Source: Nocardia sp. XZ_19_385 | GTDB lineage: Bacteria > Actinomycetota > Actinomycetes > Mycobacteriales > Mycobacteriaceae | Reading direction: 5' to 3' | DNA: 43,724 bases | Assembly: GCF_015355755.1 (NCBI RefSeq) | Contig: NZ_JACVEE010000009.1 | Location: forward strand, 1 to 43,724 | In this document: piece by piece, positions 20,001 through 29,207 of the stretch | Layout of the letters: every line of letters starts with the position of its first letter | Numbering within the stretch: the first letter of the stretch is position 1 | The notes under the pieces: model-generated | Database searches by the model: none | What the model was told of the DNA's origin: nothing | The model's input: the letters and a program-made list of their open reading frames with translations, nothing else | Position numbers and translations under genes: made by a program

Positions 20001-20747
20001 GTGGCCCATAGTAGCACCATCCACGAAACGCTGACCGCGGTGTTCCAGGTTCGCCCGGTCGCCGCGAGCATTCCCGCAGGTCCAGGCGTTGACGCCAGCG
20101 CGCGACGGTGTGCACCCGACCAAAAGCACGAGCTTTCGGTCCTACTTTGGGAGCGCGCGCTCGATCCCCAGAAGGGCACCTGGTCGCTCCCCGGCGGCCG
20201 CCTGCGCGACGACGAGGACCTCGACGCCTCCGCCGCCCGGCAATTGGCCGAAAAGGTCGATGTGCGCGAACTGGCCCACTTGGAGCAGGTGTGGGTGTTC
20301 AGCGACCCGCACCGGGTGCCCGGGGCCCGCCGCATCGCCTCGGCCTACCTCGGACTGGTTCCCTTGACCGCCGACCCACAGCTCCCTTCGGACACCGCCT
20401 GGCACCCGGTGTCCGCCCTGCCCGCGATGTCCTTCGACCACGGCACCGTCGTCGAGCACGCGCGCACCAGGTTGGCCAGGAAACTGTCCTACACGAATAT
20501 CGCCTTCGCCCTGGCCCCGGACCGATTCACCATGTCGACCTTGCGCGAAATCTATTGCGCCGCCCTGGGTTACGACGTCGACACCACCAACCTGCAACGA
20601 GTCCTGTCCCGCCGCAAGGTAATCACCCCCACCGGCGCCACCGCCCCGCCAGGCCGCGCAGGCGGCCGCCCCGCCGCCCTATACCGCTACACCGACTCCG
20701 AAATCCGCGTCACCGACGAATTCGCCGCCCTCCGCCCACCCAGCTGA
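20001..20747 (+). CDS. nrtR: NrtR, Nudix-related transcriptional regulator of NAD synthesis
   Basis: The 248-residue protein has an N-terminal Nudix fold (about 10-160) and a C-terminal winged helix (about 165-245) containing [15 protein letters not shown] and RRKVITPTG. This is the NrtR arrangement, in which ADP-ribose or NAD binding to the Nudix domain alters DNA binding. The Nudix box starts GGRLRDDE but continues RQLAEKVD instead of RExxEExG, so three conserved positions are lost and hydrolysis is unlikely. The start is GTG 20001 directly after the operator, probably leaderless. The nearest mycobacterial relative by position is Rv1593c. It is divergent from nadABC, its expected target. 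Confidence 0.9.
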   Translation: MAHSSTIHETLTAVFQVRPVAASIPAGPGVDASARRCAPDQKHELSVLLWERALDPQKGTWSLPGGRLRDDEDLDASAARQLAEKVDVRELAHLEQVWVFSDPHRVPGARRIASAYLGLVPLTADPQLPSDTAWHPVSALPAMSFDHGTVVEHARTRLARKLSYTNIAFALAPDRFTMSTLREIYCAALGYDVDTTNLQRVLSRRKVITPTGATAPPGRAGGRPAALYRYTDSEIRVTDEFAALRPPS

Positions 20748-20748
20748 C

Positions 20749-20819
20749 TTCAAGATCATCAGGACCTCACGGCGGACGCCACTCGTCCGATGCCGCCGAC
20801 AGGTCCTGGTGATCTTGAA
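20749..20819. terminator. Long inverted repeat, probable bidirectional terminator
   Basis: A 19-base left arm (20749-20767, starting TTCAAGATCA) pairs with the right arm (20801-20819, ending GATCTTGAA) with one G-U pair. The 33-base loop holds a second small stem (CGGAC/GTCCG). It begins one base after the nrtR stop codon and ends 12 bases before the stop of the convergent STAND gene, filling the gap. The arm ends give an A/T-rich tail on both strands. A mobile repeat is an alternative, but no second copy was seen. Confidence 0.65.
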
Positions 20820-20830
20820 AAGTGTTCGGG

Positions 20831-23800
20831 TTAGCGGCATGGCGGGCTGTAGGGCAACTCCGGCACACGTTCGCGCCACTGCTGGTCGGTGATGGGAGTG
20901 GTGGCGGCACAGATGCGGTCCGATACCTGTTGGGTGTTCAGGTTCCACCAGCGGATGCCCTGCAGGCCGGTCAGGAGGAAGTTGCCGCTCGGGTGAAATG
21001 CCAGCTTCCACTCGGCCTTCGGGACCGAGGTGGCCAAGGGGTAGTTGATGGGTTGGGGGTTGTGGGGGTCGGTGAAGGTCCAGAGGCGCAGCTCGGAGTC
21101 CAGGCCGGTGGAGGCGAGGAGTTTTCCGTCGGGGCTGAACGCAAGCGATGTCACCAGTGCCGCATGGCCGGCCAGGGGTGATCCGATTTCGACGGGAGAA
21201 CGCTCCTCGGTGATGTCCCAGACTCTGATCGTCTGCTCGTCGGCGGTGCTGACGAGCACAGTTCCCGTTGAATTCACGGCGAGACGGATGCGCGAACCGG
21301 AGTGGCCGACATGGATCCTGGCAACCTGTTGCGGCCGAGACGGATCCGCAATCGTCCATAGAGCTACATACCCGCCGGCTTCGGGTATCGCGACGAGATT
21401 TCGGCCGGGAACCTGCTCGATGTAGCTGACCGGAAATGACGTCAGATCGCTTTCCTGGGGAATCTCCACCGGCTCGCCGGTCGCTCGGGGATGCGCTCGA
21501 TCGGAGAGGTCCCACACCCGCAGCCTCGGGATCATGTATCGGTCTCGGCGGATGGTCTCGAGGATCGTCAACTGCTGTGAATCGGAGCTGAATACCGCGC
21601 TCTGGAAATCGAAGTATTCGCCAGGCAGGTTTGCCAGCAGTTGCGGGACCGCAGGATCGGATATGTCGAAGAGCCTTGCGCCGGTATCACTTTCGAGGAG
21701 CAGCACGGTCCGGCCATCGGGACTGATATTCGGCCTACCGAAGCTGTTCTCGACGCGCAGTCGGCCCAGCAAGCTGGCGTTACTCGGGTCTGCGACGCTC
21801 CATACCTCGGTCACACCGTAGGTATCCAGCACCATCCGGTTCCCGGCCGCATCGAATCCGAAGCCGCCCGACCACTGCTGGTCGTCCATTCCGTCCGGCA
21901 GTTGCCACACCCTGACCAAACCGTCGTTTCCACCGGTGAACAAGCGGCCACCCGCACCGAAGCCAATCGAATTCGCGAATTCGGCGGCCGTCCAGGACGA
22001 AATCAGCACCTGCTGCTTCGGTTCCGAGATCGAGAGCAATGACAGCTTGGCGGAGCGCCCGGACCCGGACCCGATAGCGAGCAAATCGCTGTCCGGACTG
22101 AAGGCAACGGTTACGTAGGCCTGGGTCACCACCTCGAATGAACCTGTAGGTATCGGGTTCCCGATCCGGCGCGGCATCGCCGTATCCGACACGTCCCAGA
22201 GCTGGATCGAGAGACCGTTCGTACCCGCGACGGCAAGGATCCGGCCGTTCGGGCTGAGAACGGCTCCACCGGAATCCTCCTGGACCCTGCCCAAGTTTCG
22301 CGCCGCGCCCGGTTTGGAAATATCCCAGAGTTCTGTCTCCCGATCGCGATTGATGGTGGCTGCGAGTGACCTGCTCAGGGATAGCGACAATGAACCATTC
22401 GCATCATTGTCGCCCGAAAGCACCACCTCCTGCGGCTTCGGGTGGGCGGGGTCGTCCAAGGCCCACATCGTCAAGGAAGCCCGGAACTTCGAAGTTACCA
22501 ATGTCCGGCTGTCAGAACTGAATTCGACTGTGCCCCCGGGAAGCAACGGCTCGCCGAACAGAGTAGGGCGGGCGGGGTCGCTGACATCCCACAGCCGCAC
22601 GCCACCGAACCAACGGGCCGCCGCGAGAAACCTGCCATCCGCGCTGAGGGCAAGGGAGTCGATATCATCGGTTTCCCCACTAGCCATCTGCCCGAGGACC
22701 TTCGGATGGGCCGGGTCGGCGGTGTCCCAGAGCCGGATCATCTTGTCGTGTCCCGAGGTAGCGAATACGCGCCTATCGGATCGGAACGCGGTCGCGGTCA
22801 CCGACCCGGAGTGCCCAGAGAATGACTTCGCCAATGGCCGCGACTGCGTGTCCAATATTCGAGCACGCACTTCCTGGTCGTCGGGCCGCAAACGGTGCGC
22901 GGCCAGCACCAATTGTGCCGACAGCGCCGGATCCCGCTCTCGCAATTGGTCGGCTTGCGCCACTATGGCGGCGAATATGGCATTGTCGCGCTGAACCTTC
23001 GCCGTACCGCTCTGCACGAATGCCACACCCGCCAGCACCAGTGCGACAACGGCGAGCGCGGCGAGGGTGACCTTTGTCGCGGCGGTCCGCCGCACGGCCT
23101 TCTTCCGCTCGGCCTGCGCAGCGGTGAGGAATTCTGTGGCAATGGCACCGACCGCGTCCTTGCCGACGTGCTCTTCGACCGCGCTCAACCGTGTGCCCCG
23201 GTACAGCAACGCCGGATCCCGATCCGCCGCAACCCAATCCGCCGCATCGTTGTGTAGTCGCTGCCGTTCGAGATAGCCGACGCGATCTTCGTCGATCCAT
23301 GCCCGCAACCGCGGCCAGGCATCCAGCACGATTTCGTGGGTCAGGTATGCGGCGTCGGAATCCAGCGTGACCAGCCGTGTGCTGGCCAGCGCATCGAGCG
23401 CGGCATCGGCGGCTTCGACTGTGCGGCTCAGCAATTCGGCACGGGTCACCTTACGGCGGGTGTCGCGGGCGTCTTCCCCGACCGTGACCAACCCGAGCAG
23501 CACCTGCTTCCCGACCGCCTGCTGGAATTCGGTGAGCTCATTCCAAGCCTTCTCGGCGGTAGCTGCCACCGATCCCACCACCCCACCGGCGGCGCGATAT
23601 CCGTCGATCGTCAGCCGGGCACCTTCGCGGCGCTGCCACACCGCCTCCATAACGTGCGAGACGAGCGGCAGCGCACCAGGGTCGTAGCCTTGGCGATCCT
23701 CGCCGCCACCGAGCCCGCACAGCTCGGTGATGATGAGCTCCTCGAGGCCCGATTCCAGTTTGTAGCCGGCTGTTTCGGCAGGTCTGGTGATGGCCTCGGC

Positions 23801-24769
23801 CAGCTCGTCCAAGCGCATCGGACCGAGCAGATAGCTGCGGTGCTTGAGGGCGTCCTCCAGAACCGGGACATCCAGGCAACGTGCGTAGAAGTCGGCTCGG
23901 ACAGCGAGAACCACGGCAGTCGGCTCGTTTTCGCCGCGGATGGCGAGGTGTTCCAGCGCCGCGAGGAATTCCTTGCGGCGGCGCTCGTCCTTGCACAACG
24001 TGAACAGTTCCTCGAACTGGTCGACGAGCAGCAAGCGGCGTCCGCCCGCACCCCACGCAGCCAGTGCGTCGGCCAGTGAAGTCTCCGGATCCACTTCCGA
24101 ATCAGACTGCGCCGCAACAGCGACCAAGAGCGAGCTGACCGGATCCGGGCCCGGCGTCATGGCCACGACAGACCACTGGTCCGCCGGAACCGCGAGGACC
24201 GGGATCAATCCCGCCGCCAGCAGCGACGACTTCCCGGCTCCCGAGGCTCCGACCAGCATTATCATGCCGCCTTCGCCGCCGGAACCAATTGTGGCCCTGA
24301 CCCTTTCGGCTAGTTCAGCGGTGACCCTGCCACGCCCGAAGAACACCTCGGCATCGGCGGGCCGATACGAGGCCAATCCGAGATACGGGCACACCGCACT
24401 CGCGGCGTCGGCATCGGGATCCCACTCGTTCGACGCGGTCCACAGCCGCTGCCACTCCTGCACCGACAACAGCGCGGGCGACACCTGCCCGCTCGACTTG
24501 CGCGCCTCGTCGATCAACGTAAGCACCACCGGCAGAAAGGTTTCGAACTTCGCAGGCGTATTCCGCCCCGCCTTCCAGTCGCTGATCCGCTGGATCGACA
24601 CTCCGCCCTTCTGCCCGGCCGCGCGGGTTGCTCGCATCCGTGCCTCGGCAGCAGCCGCAACCCGGCGCAGGGTCGGATTGCCTGCCGCATCGAACAAGGC
24701 GGCGAATTGTTGCGCGAACACCGCGCGTGGTGACGGCTGGAGCCGACCACCGGTGGAACTCGAATCCAT
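20831..24769 (-). CDS. HTH - STAND NTPase (nSTAND1-type) - TM - WD40 repeat protein, copy 1
   Basis: The protein has 1,312 residues. In order: an XRE-like HTH region (about 30-90, with ISDWKAGRNTPAKF), a PYLGLASYRPxDAEVFFGR lead-in, a P-loop NTPase with Walker A GASGAGKS (174-181) and Walker B LLLVDQFEE (246-254), a helical region ending near 550, one membrane helix (about 566-585), then WD40-like repeats to near residue 1280. Each repeat carries an RLWD/RVWD-type strand end. It closes with a conserved tail (DRICAATTPIT...VPELPY) shared with its neighbour. STAND proteins act as ligand-triggered switches, and the WD40 part is likely the sensor. The start is ATG 24769, five bases after GGGGAG; a GTG two codons earlier fits less well. 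It lies 45 bases downstream of copy 2. Confidence 0.88.
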   Translation of the reverse strand: MDSSSTGGRLQPSPRAVFAQQFAALFDAAGNPTLRRVAAAAEARMRATRAAGQKGGVSIQRISDWKAGRNTPAKFETFLPVVLTLIDEARKSSGQVSPALLSVQEWQRLWTASNEWDPDADAASAVCPYLGLASYRPADAEVFFGRGRVTAELAERVRATIGSGGEGGMIMLVGASGAGKSSLLAAGLIPVLAVPADQWSVVAMTPGPDPVSSLLVAVAAQSDSEVDPETSLADALAAWGAGGRRLLLVDQFEELFTLCKDERRRKEFLAALEHLAIRGENEPTAVVLAVRADFYARCLDVPVLEDALKHRSYLLGPMRLDELAEAITRPAETAGYKLESGLEELIITELCGLGGGEDRQGYDPGALPLVSHVMEAVWQRREGARLTIDGYRAAGGVVGSVAATAEKAWNELTEFQQAVGKQVLLGLVTVGEDARDTRRKVTRAELLSRTVEAADAALDALASTRLVTLDSDAAYLTHEIVLDAWPRLRAWIDEDRVGYLERQRLHNDAADWVAADRDPALLYRGTRLSAVEEHVGKDAVGAIATEFLTAAQAERKKAVRRTAATKVTLAALAVVALVLAGVAFVQSGTAKVQRDNAIFAAIVAQADQLRERDPALSAQLVLAAHRLRPDDQEVRARILDTQSRPLAKSFSGHSGSVTATAFRSDRRVFATSGHDKMIRLWDTADPAHPKVLGQMASGETDDIDSLALSADGRFLAAARWFGGVRLWDVSDPARPTLFGEPLLPGGTVEFSSDSRTLVTSKFRASLTMWALDDPAHPKPQEVVLSGDNDANGSLSLSLSRSLAATINRDRETELWDISKPGAARNLGRVQEDSGGAVLSPNGRILAVAGTNGLSIQLWDVSDTAMPRRIGNPIPTGSFEVVTQAYVTVAFSPDSDLLAIGSGSGRSAKLSLLSISEPKQQVLISSWTAAEFANSIGFGAGGRLFTGGNDGLVRVWQLPDGMDDQQWSGGFGFDAAGNRMVLDTYGVTEVWSVADPSNASLLGRLRVENSFGRPNISPDGRTVLLLESDTGARLFDISDPAVPQLLANLPGEYFDFQSAVFSSDSQQLTILETIRRDRYMIPRLRVWDLSDRAHPRATGEPVEIPQESDLTSFPVSYIEQVPGRNLVAIPEAGGYVALWTIADPSRPQQVARIHVGHSGSRIRLAVNSTGTVLVSTADEQTIRVWDITEERSPVEIGSPLAGHAALVTSLAFSPDGKLLASTGLDSELRLWTFTDPHNPQPINYPLATSVPKAEWKLAFHPSGNFLLTGLQGIRWWNLNTQQVSDRICAATTPITDQQWRERVPELPYSPPCR

Positions 24770-24814
24770 CTGCACTCCCCTACTTTCGAATTCCAGGCAA
24801 GGTTGTCGGTTGCT

Positions 24815-27800
24815 CTATGCGCACGGCGGGTTGTACGGCAACTCCGGAACATGTTTGCGCCATTGCTCTTCGGTGATCGGCGTGGTGGCGGCACAGATCC
24901 GGTCGACTGCGGCACGCGCATCGAGGTTCCACCAGCGAAGCCCGCCGGCTGTGCCGGCTGTGATCAGGAATCGTCCCGCGGGGTGGAAGTCGAGGAAGCG
25001 TTCGCCGTCCGGTACGACACTGGCGAGCGGGTACTCGACCGGAACCGGGTGTTGCTCGTCGGAGAGGTCCACCCAGCGGACCTGTGATTCCAGGTCCGCC
25101 GATGCCAACAGGTCACCACGAGGGTTGAAGGCCATCGCCTGAACTCGTGCGTCGCGCTCACTCATCGGCTCGCCGATCGCGACAGGATTGTGCGGCTCCG
25201 CGATATTCCAGATCCGAACCAATTTGTCTTCGGCAGCGCTGGCGAGGTACTTCCCACTGGCGCTCAGAGCGATCCGCACCGAGGAGTCCGGAGGCCCGAC
25301 GCGCACGCGGCCGAGCTCCTTCAGTCGACCAGGTTCGGCGACATCCCAGAGCGTCACGAACTCACTGGTTCCCGCGACGGCCAGCACGCGGCCGTCAGCG
25401 CTGAGTTTCATGTCGAAGTTTCCTGGCACATGGAGTGGGTCGCCGACTTGTCGCGGTTGCCGCGGATCGGCGAGGTCCCAGACCTGAATCCGGCCGACCA
25501 GATCGCCGGACCCGGGTGGGTTGTCGATCGTGATGAGAAAACGTGAATCCGACAGGAATACGGCACTGTCCGAGCTGTAGGGCGTGCGGGGCAGATCGGC
25601 CAAAGCCTGGGGCGCTGAGGGGCTCGCAATGTCGAACAGGGTGCCAAGCCTTTCCGTACCCTCGACGTAGGCGAAGCGGCCATCCGGGCTTATCACCACC
25701 GAGGGGTGCCTGACAGCCGCCTGCAGAGCCCCAATCCTCGAGAGTTTCGTCGGGTCAGCTGCATTCAAAATTTCGACCCGGCCCGAGGGCGTGGCGACCA
25801 GCATCCGGTCTCCCTTGGAATCCAGCGAAATTCCGCTGACTCCCTCGGTGAGATACGGCGGCAAGGCGAGCGACCACGTTCGGATCCTGCCGCTCTGCCC
25901 GCCCGAGAGCAGAATTCCTTCGGGGCCGAACGCTATCGCTTTGATGCCACCGAGGTCCGCGACGACCCTTTCGACCAGCATCGCCGGCTGGTCGGGCCGG
26001 ACCAGCGACACCACACTGATCCTTCCGTCGACTGAGCCGATGGCCAGGAGGTTGCCATCCCAGCTGAACGAATGCGAGGCACCAGTCAGCGTTTCACCTG
26101 TGGGCACTGGCATTCCGAGCGGCCTCACCCCTGCCACATCGGATATTTCCCACAGCTGCACTGCTCGGCTTGATCCGCCGAAAGTCACCAGCTGGTGGGT
26201 CCCAGGCCTGAAGAAGGCGCCCGAAGAGTCTTTGCTCTCGGTTCGACCGACCAGTCGCACCGCTTTGGGGTTGGCTACATTCCATACCGCCACCGCTCCG
26301 TCGGCTTCCAATGTCGTCGCATACCGCAGGTCGGCGCTGAGCGAGGTGACGAAGGATATGGCCGAGGGGAAATACAGCGCTGTCGGCTGGGGTGCCTCCG
26401 GATTCGATAGATTCCAGAAGGTAATCGCCGCAAATTTCGTGCCGTCGGCACCCAGGGTTGCCAAGGTTTGCCCATCTGGACTGAAGCCGAGGACTTGGCC
26501 CGACGCAGCGGCAAATGGGGTACCGATCGGCGTCGGCTCAGTAACATCGCTGACATTCCAGCGACGAATCATGCCGTCGGAAAGGGCGCCGGACACCAGC
26601 GTCTGCCCGTCGGGGCTGAAAGCCAGCGAAACCGTGCTCCCTTCGGCACCGGGTAGCGGGTCGCCCAAGGGCACCGGGTGATTCACGTCGGAGGTGTCCC
26701 ACAGACGGATCGCCCGGTCCGCCCCAATGGAAGCCAAGACCCGGCCACCCGGGCGAAAGGCCAATTCCCACACCCATCCGATATGACCCGGCACTGAGTT
26801 AGCCATCGGCAATGTCTGTGAGTCCAGAAGTCGCGTCCGTACTTCACGGTCTCCCGGGCGCAGCCGATTTGCCACGGCGATCAGCTGGGCCGATAGCGTC
26901 GGGTCGACGCCCCGTACCCGATCGGCCTCAGCCAGCACCGCAGCGAAAATCGCATTGTCACGCTGTTCTTTGACAGTGCCGTTCTGCACGAACGCGACTC
27001 CTGCCAGCGCCAGTGCCGCGACCACCAAGAACGTCAGCGCGGACCGCAAGGCCAGCGAACGGTGCTCCGACCTGCGCCGGGCTGCCCGCGAAGCCGCGAG
27101 GAACTCCTCGGCCACCACACCCACCGAGCCCTTATCGGAGTGTTCCCGCATCGTCGTGAGTCGAGCCCCGCGATAAAGCAGCGAGGGATCCCGCCCGTTC
27201 GCGATCCACTCCGACGCATCCGCTTGCAGCCGTTGCCTTTCCAGATATCCGACGCGATCCTCATCAATCCACGAGCGCAGCCGAGGCCAGGCGTCCAGCA
27301 CGATCTCGTGGGTCAGATAGGCGAATTCGGCATCGAGGGTGATCAGCCGGGTACGCGCAAGAACTTCGAGAGCGGCTCCGGCAGCTTCGACGGTTTGGCG
27401 AACCAATTCCGCCCGGGCCACCCTGCGACGCGTGTCGCGGGAGTCGTCGCCGACCGCGACGAGGCCGAGGAGGACCTGTTTGCCCACTGCCTGTTGGAAT
27501 TCGGAGAGTTCACTCCAGGCCTTTTCAGCGGTGGCGGCAACGGATCCGAGGACACCACCGGACTGCTCATAACCGTTGATGGTCAGGCGCATTCCATCGC
27601 GGCGCTGCCAGACGGCTTCCATCACGTGGGAGACCAACGGCAACGCGCCGGGGTCGTAGGCGCGGCGGTCGCCGCGGCCGCCCAGCCCGCAGAGTTCGCT
27701 GATAACGAGTTCTTCGAGACCGGATTCGAGCTTGTAGCCTGCCAATTCGGCTGGGCGGGTGATGGCTTCGGCCAGTTCGTCCAGGCGCATCGGGCCGAGG

Positions 27801-28789
27801 AGGTAGCTGCGGTGTTTGAGGGCGTCCTCGAGGACCGGGATGTCTACGCAGCGAGCGTAGAAGTCGGCGCGCACGGCGACTACTACCGCGGTGGGCTCGC
27901 GTTCGCCGCGGATAGCGAGATGTTCGAGGGCCGAGAGGAATACCTCGCGCTGGTCGTCGTCGTGGCAGAGGGTGAACAGTTCTTCGAATTGGTCGATGAT
28001 CAGCAGGCGCTGGCGACCGGAGCCCCATTCCGCCAGCGGCCCGGTGATGGATCCAGCAGTTGGAGTCGGCTCTTCAGCGGACGCCTGGGCCGCGTGGAGT
28101 TCACCCGCTCCAGCGGATCTGACCGTGTCGTCGTCTTCGGCAGAGACCGCCGCCAGCAGGGACCGCACCGGATCCACTCCCGGCGTCAGCGCCGCGATGG
28201 CCCAATCCTGCTCGGGTTGCGCCAATTCCGGGATTACCCCGGCTTCGAGCAGAGACGACTTCCCCGCACCCGATGCTCCCACCAGCACCACGACCCCGCC
28301 CTGCCCGTCGGGACCGACTGTGCTGCGCACCAATTCGACGAACTCGGTGGTCGGTCTGGTGCGCCCGAAGAAGAGTTCGGCGTCCTGGCGGCGGTAGGCG
28401 GTCAGGCCGAGATAGGGGCATTCGGTTGCCGCCGAGGCCGGGTCCCATTCGATGGCGGCGGTCCACAGCCGTTGCCACTCCTGGACCGACAGCAGGGCGG
28501 GTGGCACCTGCTCGCTGGACTTGCGGGCCTCGTCGATCAGCGTAAGAACCACCGGCAGAAAGGTTTCGAACTTCGCGGGCACATTGCGACCGGCTTTCCA
28601 GTCGCTGATCCGCTGGATCGAGACCCCGCCCTTCTGCCCTGCCGCGCGGGCCGATCGCATCCGCGCGTCCGCCGCGGCGGCAATCCGGCGCAAGGTCGGA
28701 TTGCCTGCCGCGTCGAACAATTCGGCGAACCGCTGCGCGAAAACGGTGCGCGGCGATGGACGTAGCCGCCCGGTTGAGCTCGAATCCAC
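24815..28789 (-). CDS. HTH - STAND NTPase (nSTAND1-type) - TM - WD40 repeat protein, copy 2
   Basis: The 1,324-residue paralogue of the next gene has the same order: HTH region (about 30-88), PYLGLTAYRRQDAELFFGR, Walker A GASGAGKS (171-178), Walker B LLIIDQFEE (262-270), one membrane helix with ALALAGVAFVQNG, WD40-like repeats, and the same C-terminal signature. Compared with copy 1 it carries about 25-30 extra residues rich in Ala, Glu, Pro and Thr between Walker A and B (around 222-250). The first 570 residues are nearly collinear and very similar, while the WD40 parts differ much more. The start is GTG with AGGGGAGGG upstream. No effector domain is evident in either copy. Confidence 0.88.
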   Translation of the reverse strand: MDSSSTGRLRPSPRTVFAQRFAELFDAAGNPTLRRIAAAADARMRSARAAGQKGGVSIQRISDWKAGRNVPAKFETFLPVVLTLIDEARKSSEQVPPALLSVQEWQRLWTAAIEWDPASAATECPYLGLTAYRRQDAELFFGRTRPTTEFVELVRSTVGPDGQGGVVVLVGASGAGKSSLLEAGVIPELAQPEQDWAIAALTPGVDPVRSLLAAVSAEDDDTVRSAGAGELHAAQASAEEPTPTAGSITGPLAEWGSGRQRLLIIDQFEELFTLCHDDDQREVFLSALEHLAIRGEREPTAVVVAVRADFYARCVDIPVLEDALKHRSYLLGPMRLDELAEAITRPAELAGYKLESGLEELVISELCGLGGRGDRRAYDPGALPLVSHVMEAVWQRRDGMRLTINGYEQSGGVLGSVAATAEKAWSELSEFQQAVGKQVLLGLVAVGDDSRDTRRRVARAELVRQTVEAAGAALEVLARTRLITLDAEFAYLTHEIVLDAWPRLRSWIDEDRVGYLERQRLQADASEWIANGRDPSLLYRGARLTTMREHSDKGSVGVVAEEFLAASRAARRRSEHRSLALRSALTFLVVAALALAGVAFVQNGTVKEQRDNAIFAAVLAEADRVRGVDPTLSAQLIAVANRLRPGDREVRTRLLDSQTLPMANSVPGHIGWVWELAFRPGGRVLASIGADRAIRLWDTSDVNHPVPLGDPLPGAEGSTVSLAFSPDGQTLVSGALSDGMIRRWNVSDVTEPTPIGTPFAAASGQVLGFSPDGQTLATLGADGTKFAAITFWNLSNPEAPQPTALYFPSAISFVTSLSADLRYATTLEADGAVAVWNVANPKAVRLVGRTESKDSSGAFFRPGTHQLVTFGGSSRAVQLWEISDVAGVRPLGMPVPTGETLTGASHSFSWDGNLLAIGSVDGRISVVSLVRPDQPAMLVERVVADLGGIKAIAFGPEGILLSGGQSGRIRTWSLALPPYLTEGVSGISLDSKGDRMLVATPSGRVEILNAADPTKLSRIGALQAAVRHPSVVISPDGRFAYVEGTERLGTLFDIASPSAPQALADLPRTPYSSDSAVFLSDSRFLITIDNPPGSGDLVGRIQVWDLADPRQPRQVGDPLHVPGNFDMKLSADGRVLAVAGTSEFVTLWDVAEPGRLKELGRVRVGPPDSSVRIALSASGKYLASAAEDKLVRIWNIAEPHNPVAIGEPMSERDARVQAMAFNPRGDLLASADLESQVRWVDLSDEQHPVPVEYPLASVVPDGERFLDFHPAGRFLITAGTAGGLRWWNLDARAAVDRICAATTPITEEQWRKHVPELPYNPPCA

Positions 28790-28825
28790 TTGCCCTCCCC
28801 TACTTCTCGGATTCCCCAGTCAGCA

Positions 28826-29041
28826 TTATGGATGGCACGGCACGCCGGCCGGGCGCAGCGGCTCGGTCAGCGCCGGTTCCTCGATTTCGACGGGCTTCGG
28901 GAGACACGGCGGTAGGACGAACTCGGTGGTCGTGGATACCTGGTGCACCACAACCGGTCCCGGTTCTTCGGCTAGGAGTGGGGTGGCGAGCAAGCCGCCG
29001 ACGGCGAACGTGACGGCGGCGAGAGACAGCTTTACGAACAT
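28826..29041 (-). CDS. Small secreted protein
   Basis: The 71-residue product begins MFVKLSLAAVTFAVGGLLATPLLAEE, a clean Sec signal peptide with cleavage likely after LLA. The mature part of about 45 residues is proline-rich with two cysteines (PPCLPKP and GVPCHP), perhaps one disulfide. The ATG at 29041 has AGGGAA upstream; the longer frame from 29107 is less convincing. No family is recognised. It lies just upstream of the STAND pair on the same strand, with about 36 bases between stop and GTG, so co-transcription is possible. Confidence 0.65.
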   Translation of the reverse strand: MFVKLSLAAVTFAVGGLLATPLLAEEPGPVVVHQVSTTTEFVLPPCLPKPVEIEEPALTEPLRPAGVPCHP

Positions 29042-29181
29042 GAGGAAATTCCCTGTGAGTCGCTGGAGTTCGAGACGATCGAACGACTTCGACGCTACGA
29101 AGAGCACGAGGTTCCACGCGCGCCCAGAGGTCGGATTCGATCTGGTATGCGCAGGTCAGCGGCTTGGACAGGAGTTCCGGA

Positions 29182-29193
29182 CCGGACGTCCGG
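29182..29193. repeat. 12-bp perfect palindrome
   Basis: CCGGACGTCCGG lies 15 bases past the stop of the small basic gene and about 140 bases upstream of the small secreted gene. It could be an operator for the latter or chance in GC-rich DNA. Nothing else was found in 29042-29207. Confidence 0.3.
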
Positions 29194-29207
29194 ACGACAA
29201 GGACGAG

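Noticed and set aside
19925..20335. N-terminal extension of nadA through the operator
   Set aside because: It would run antisense through nrtR and across the operator and promoters; homology begins at the ATG at 19924 with a good ribosome site.
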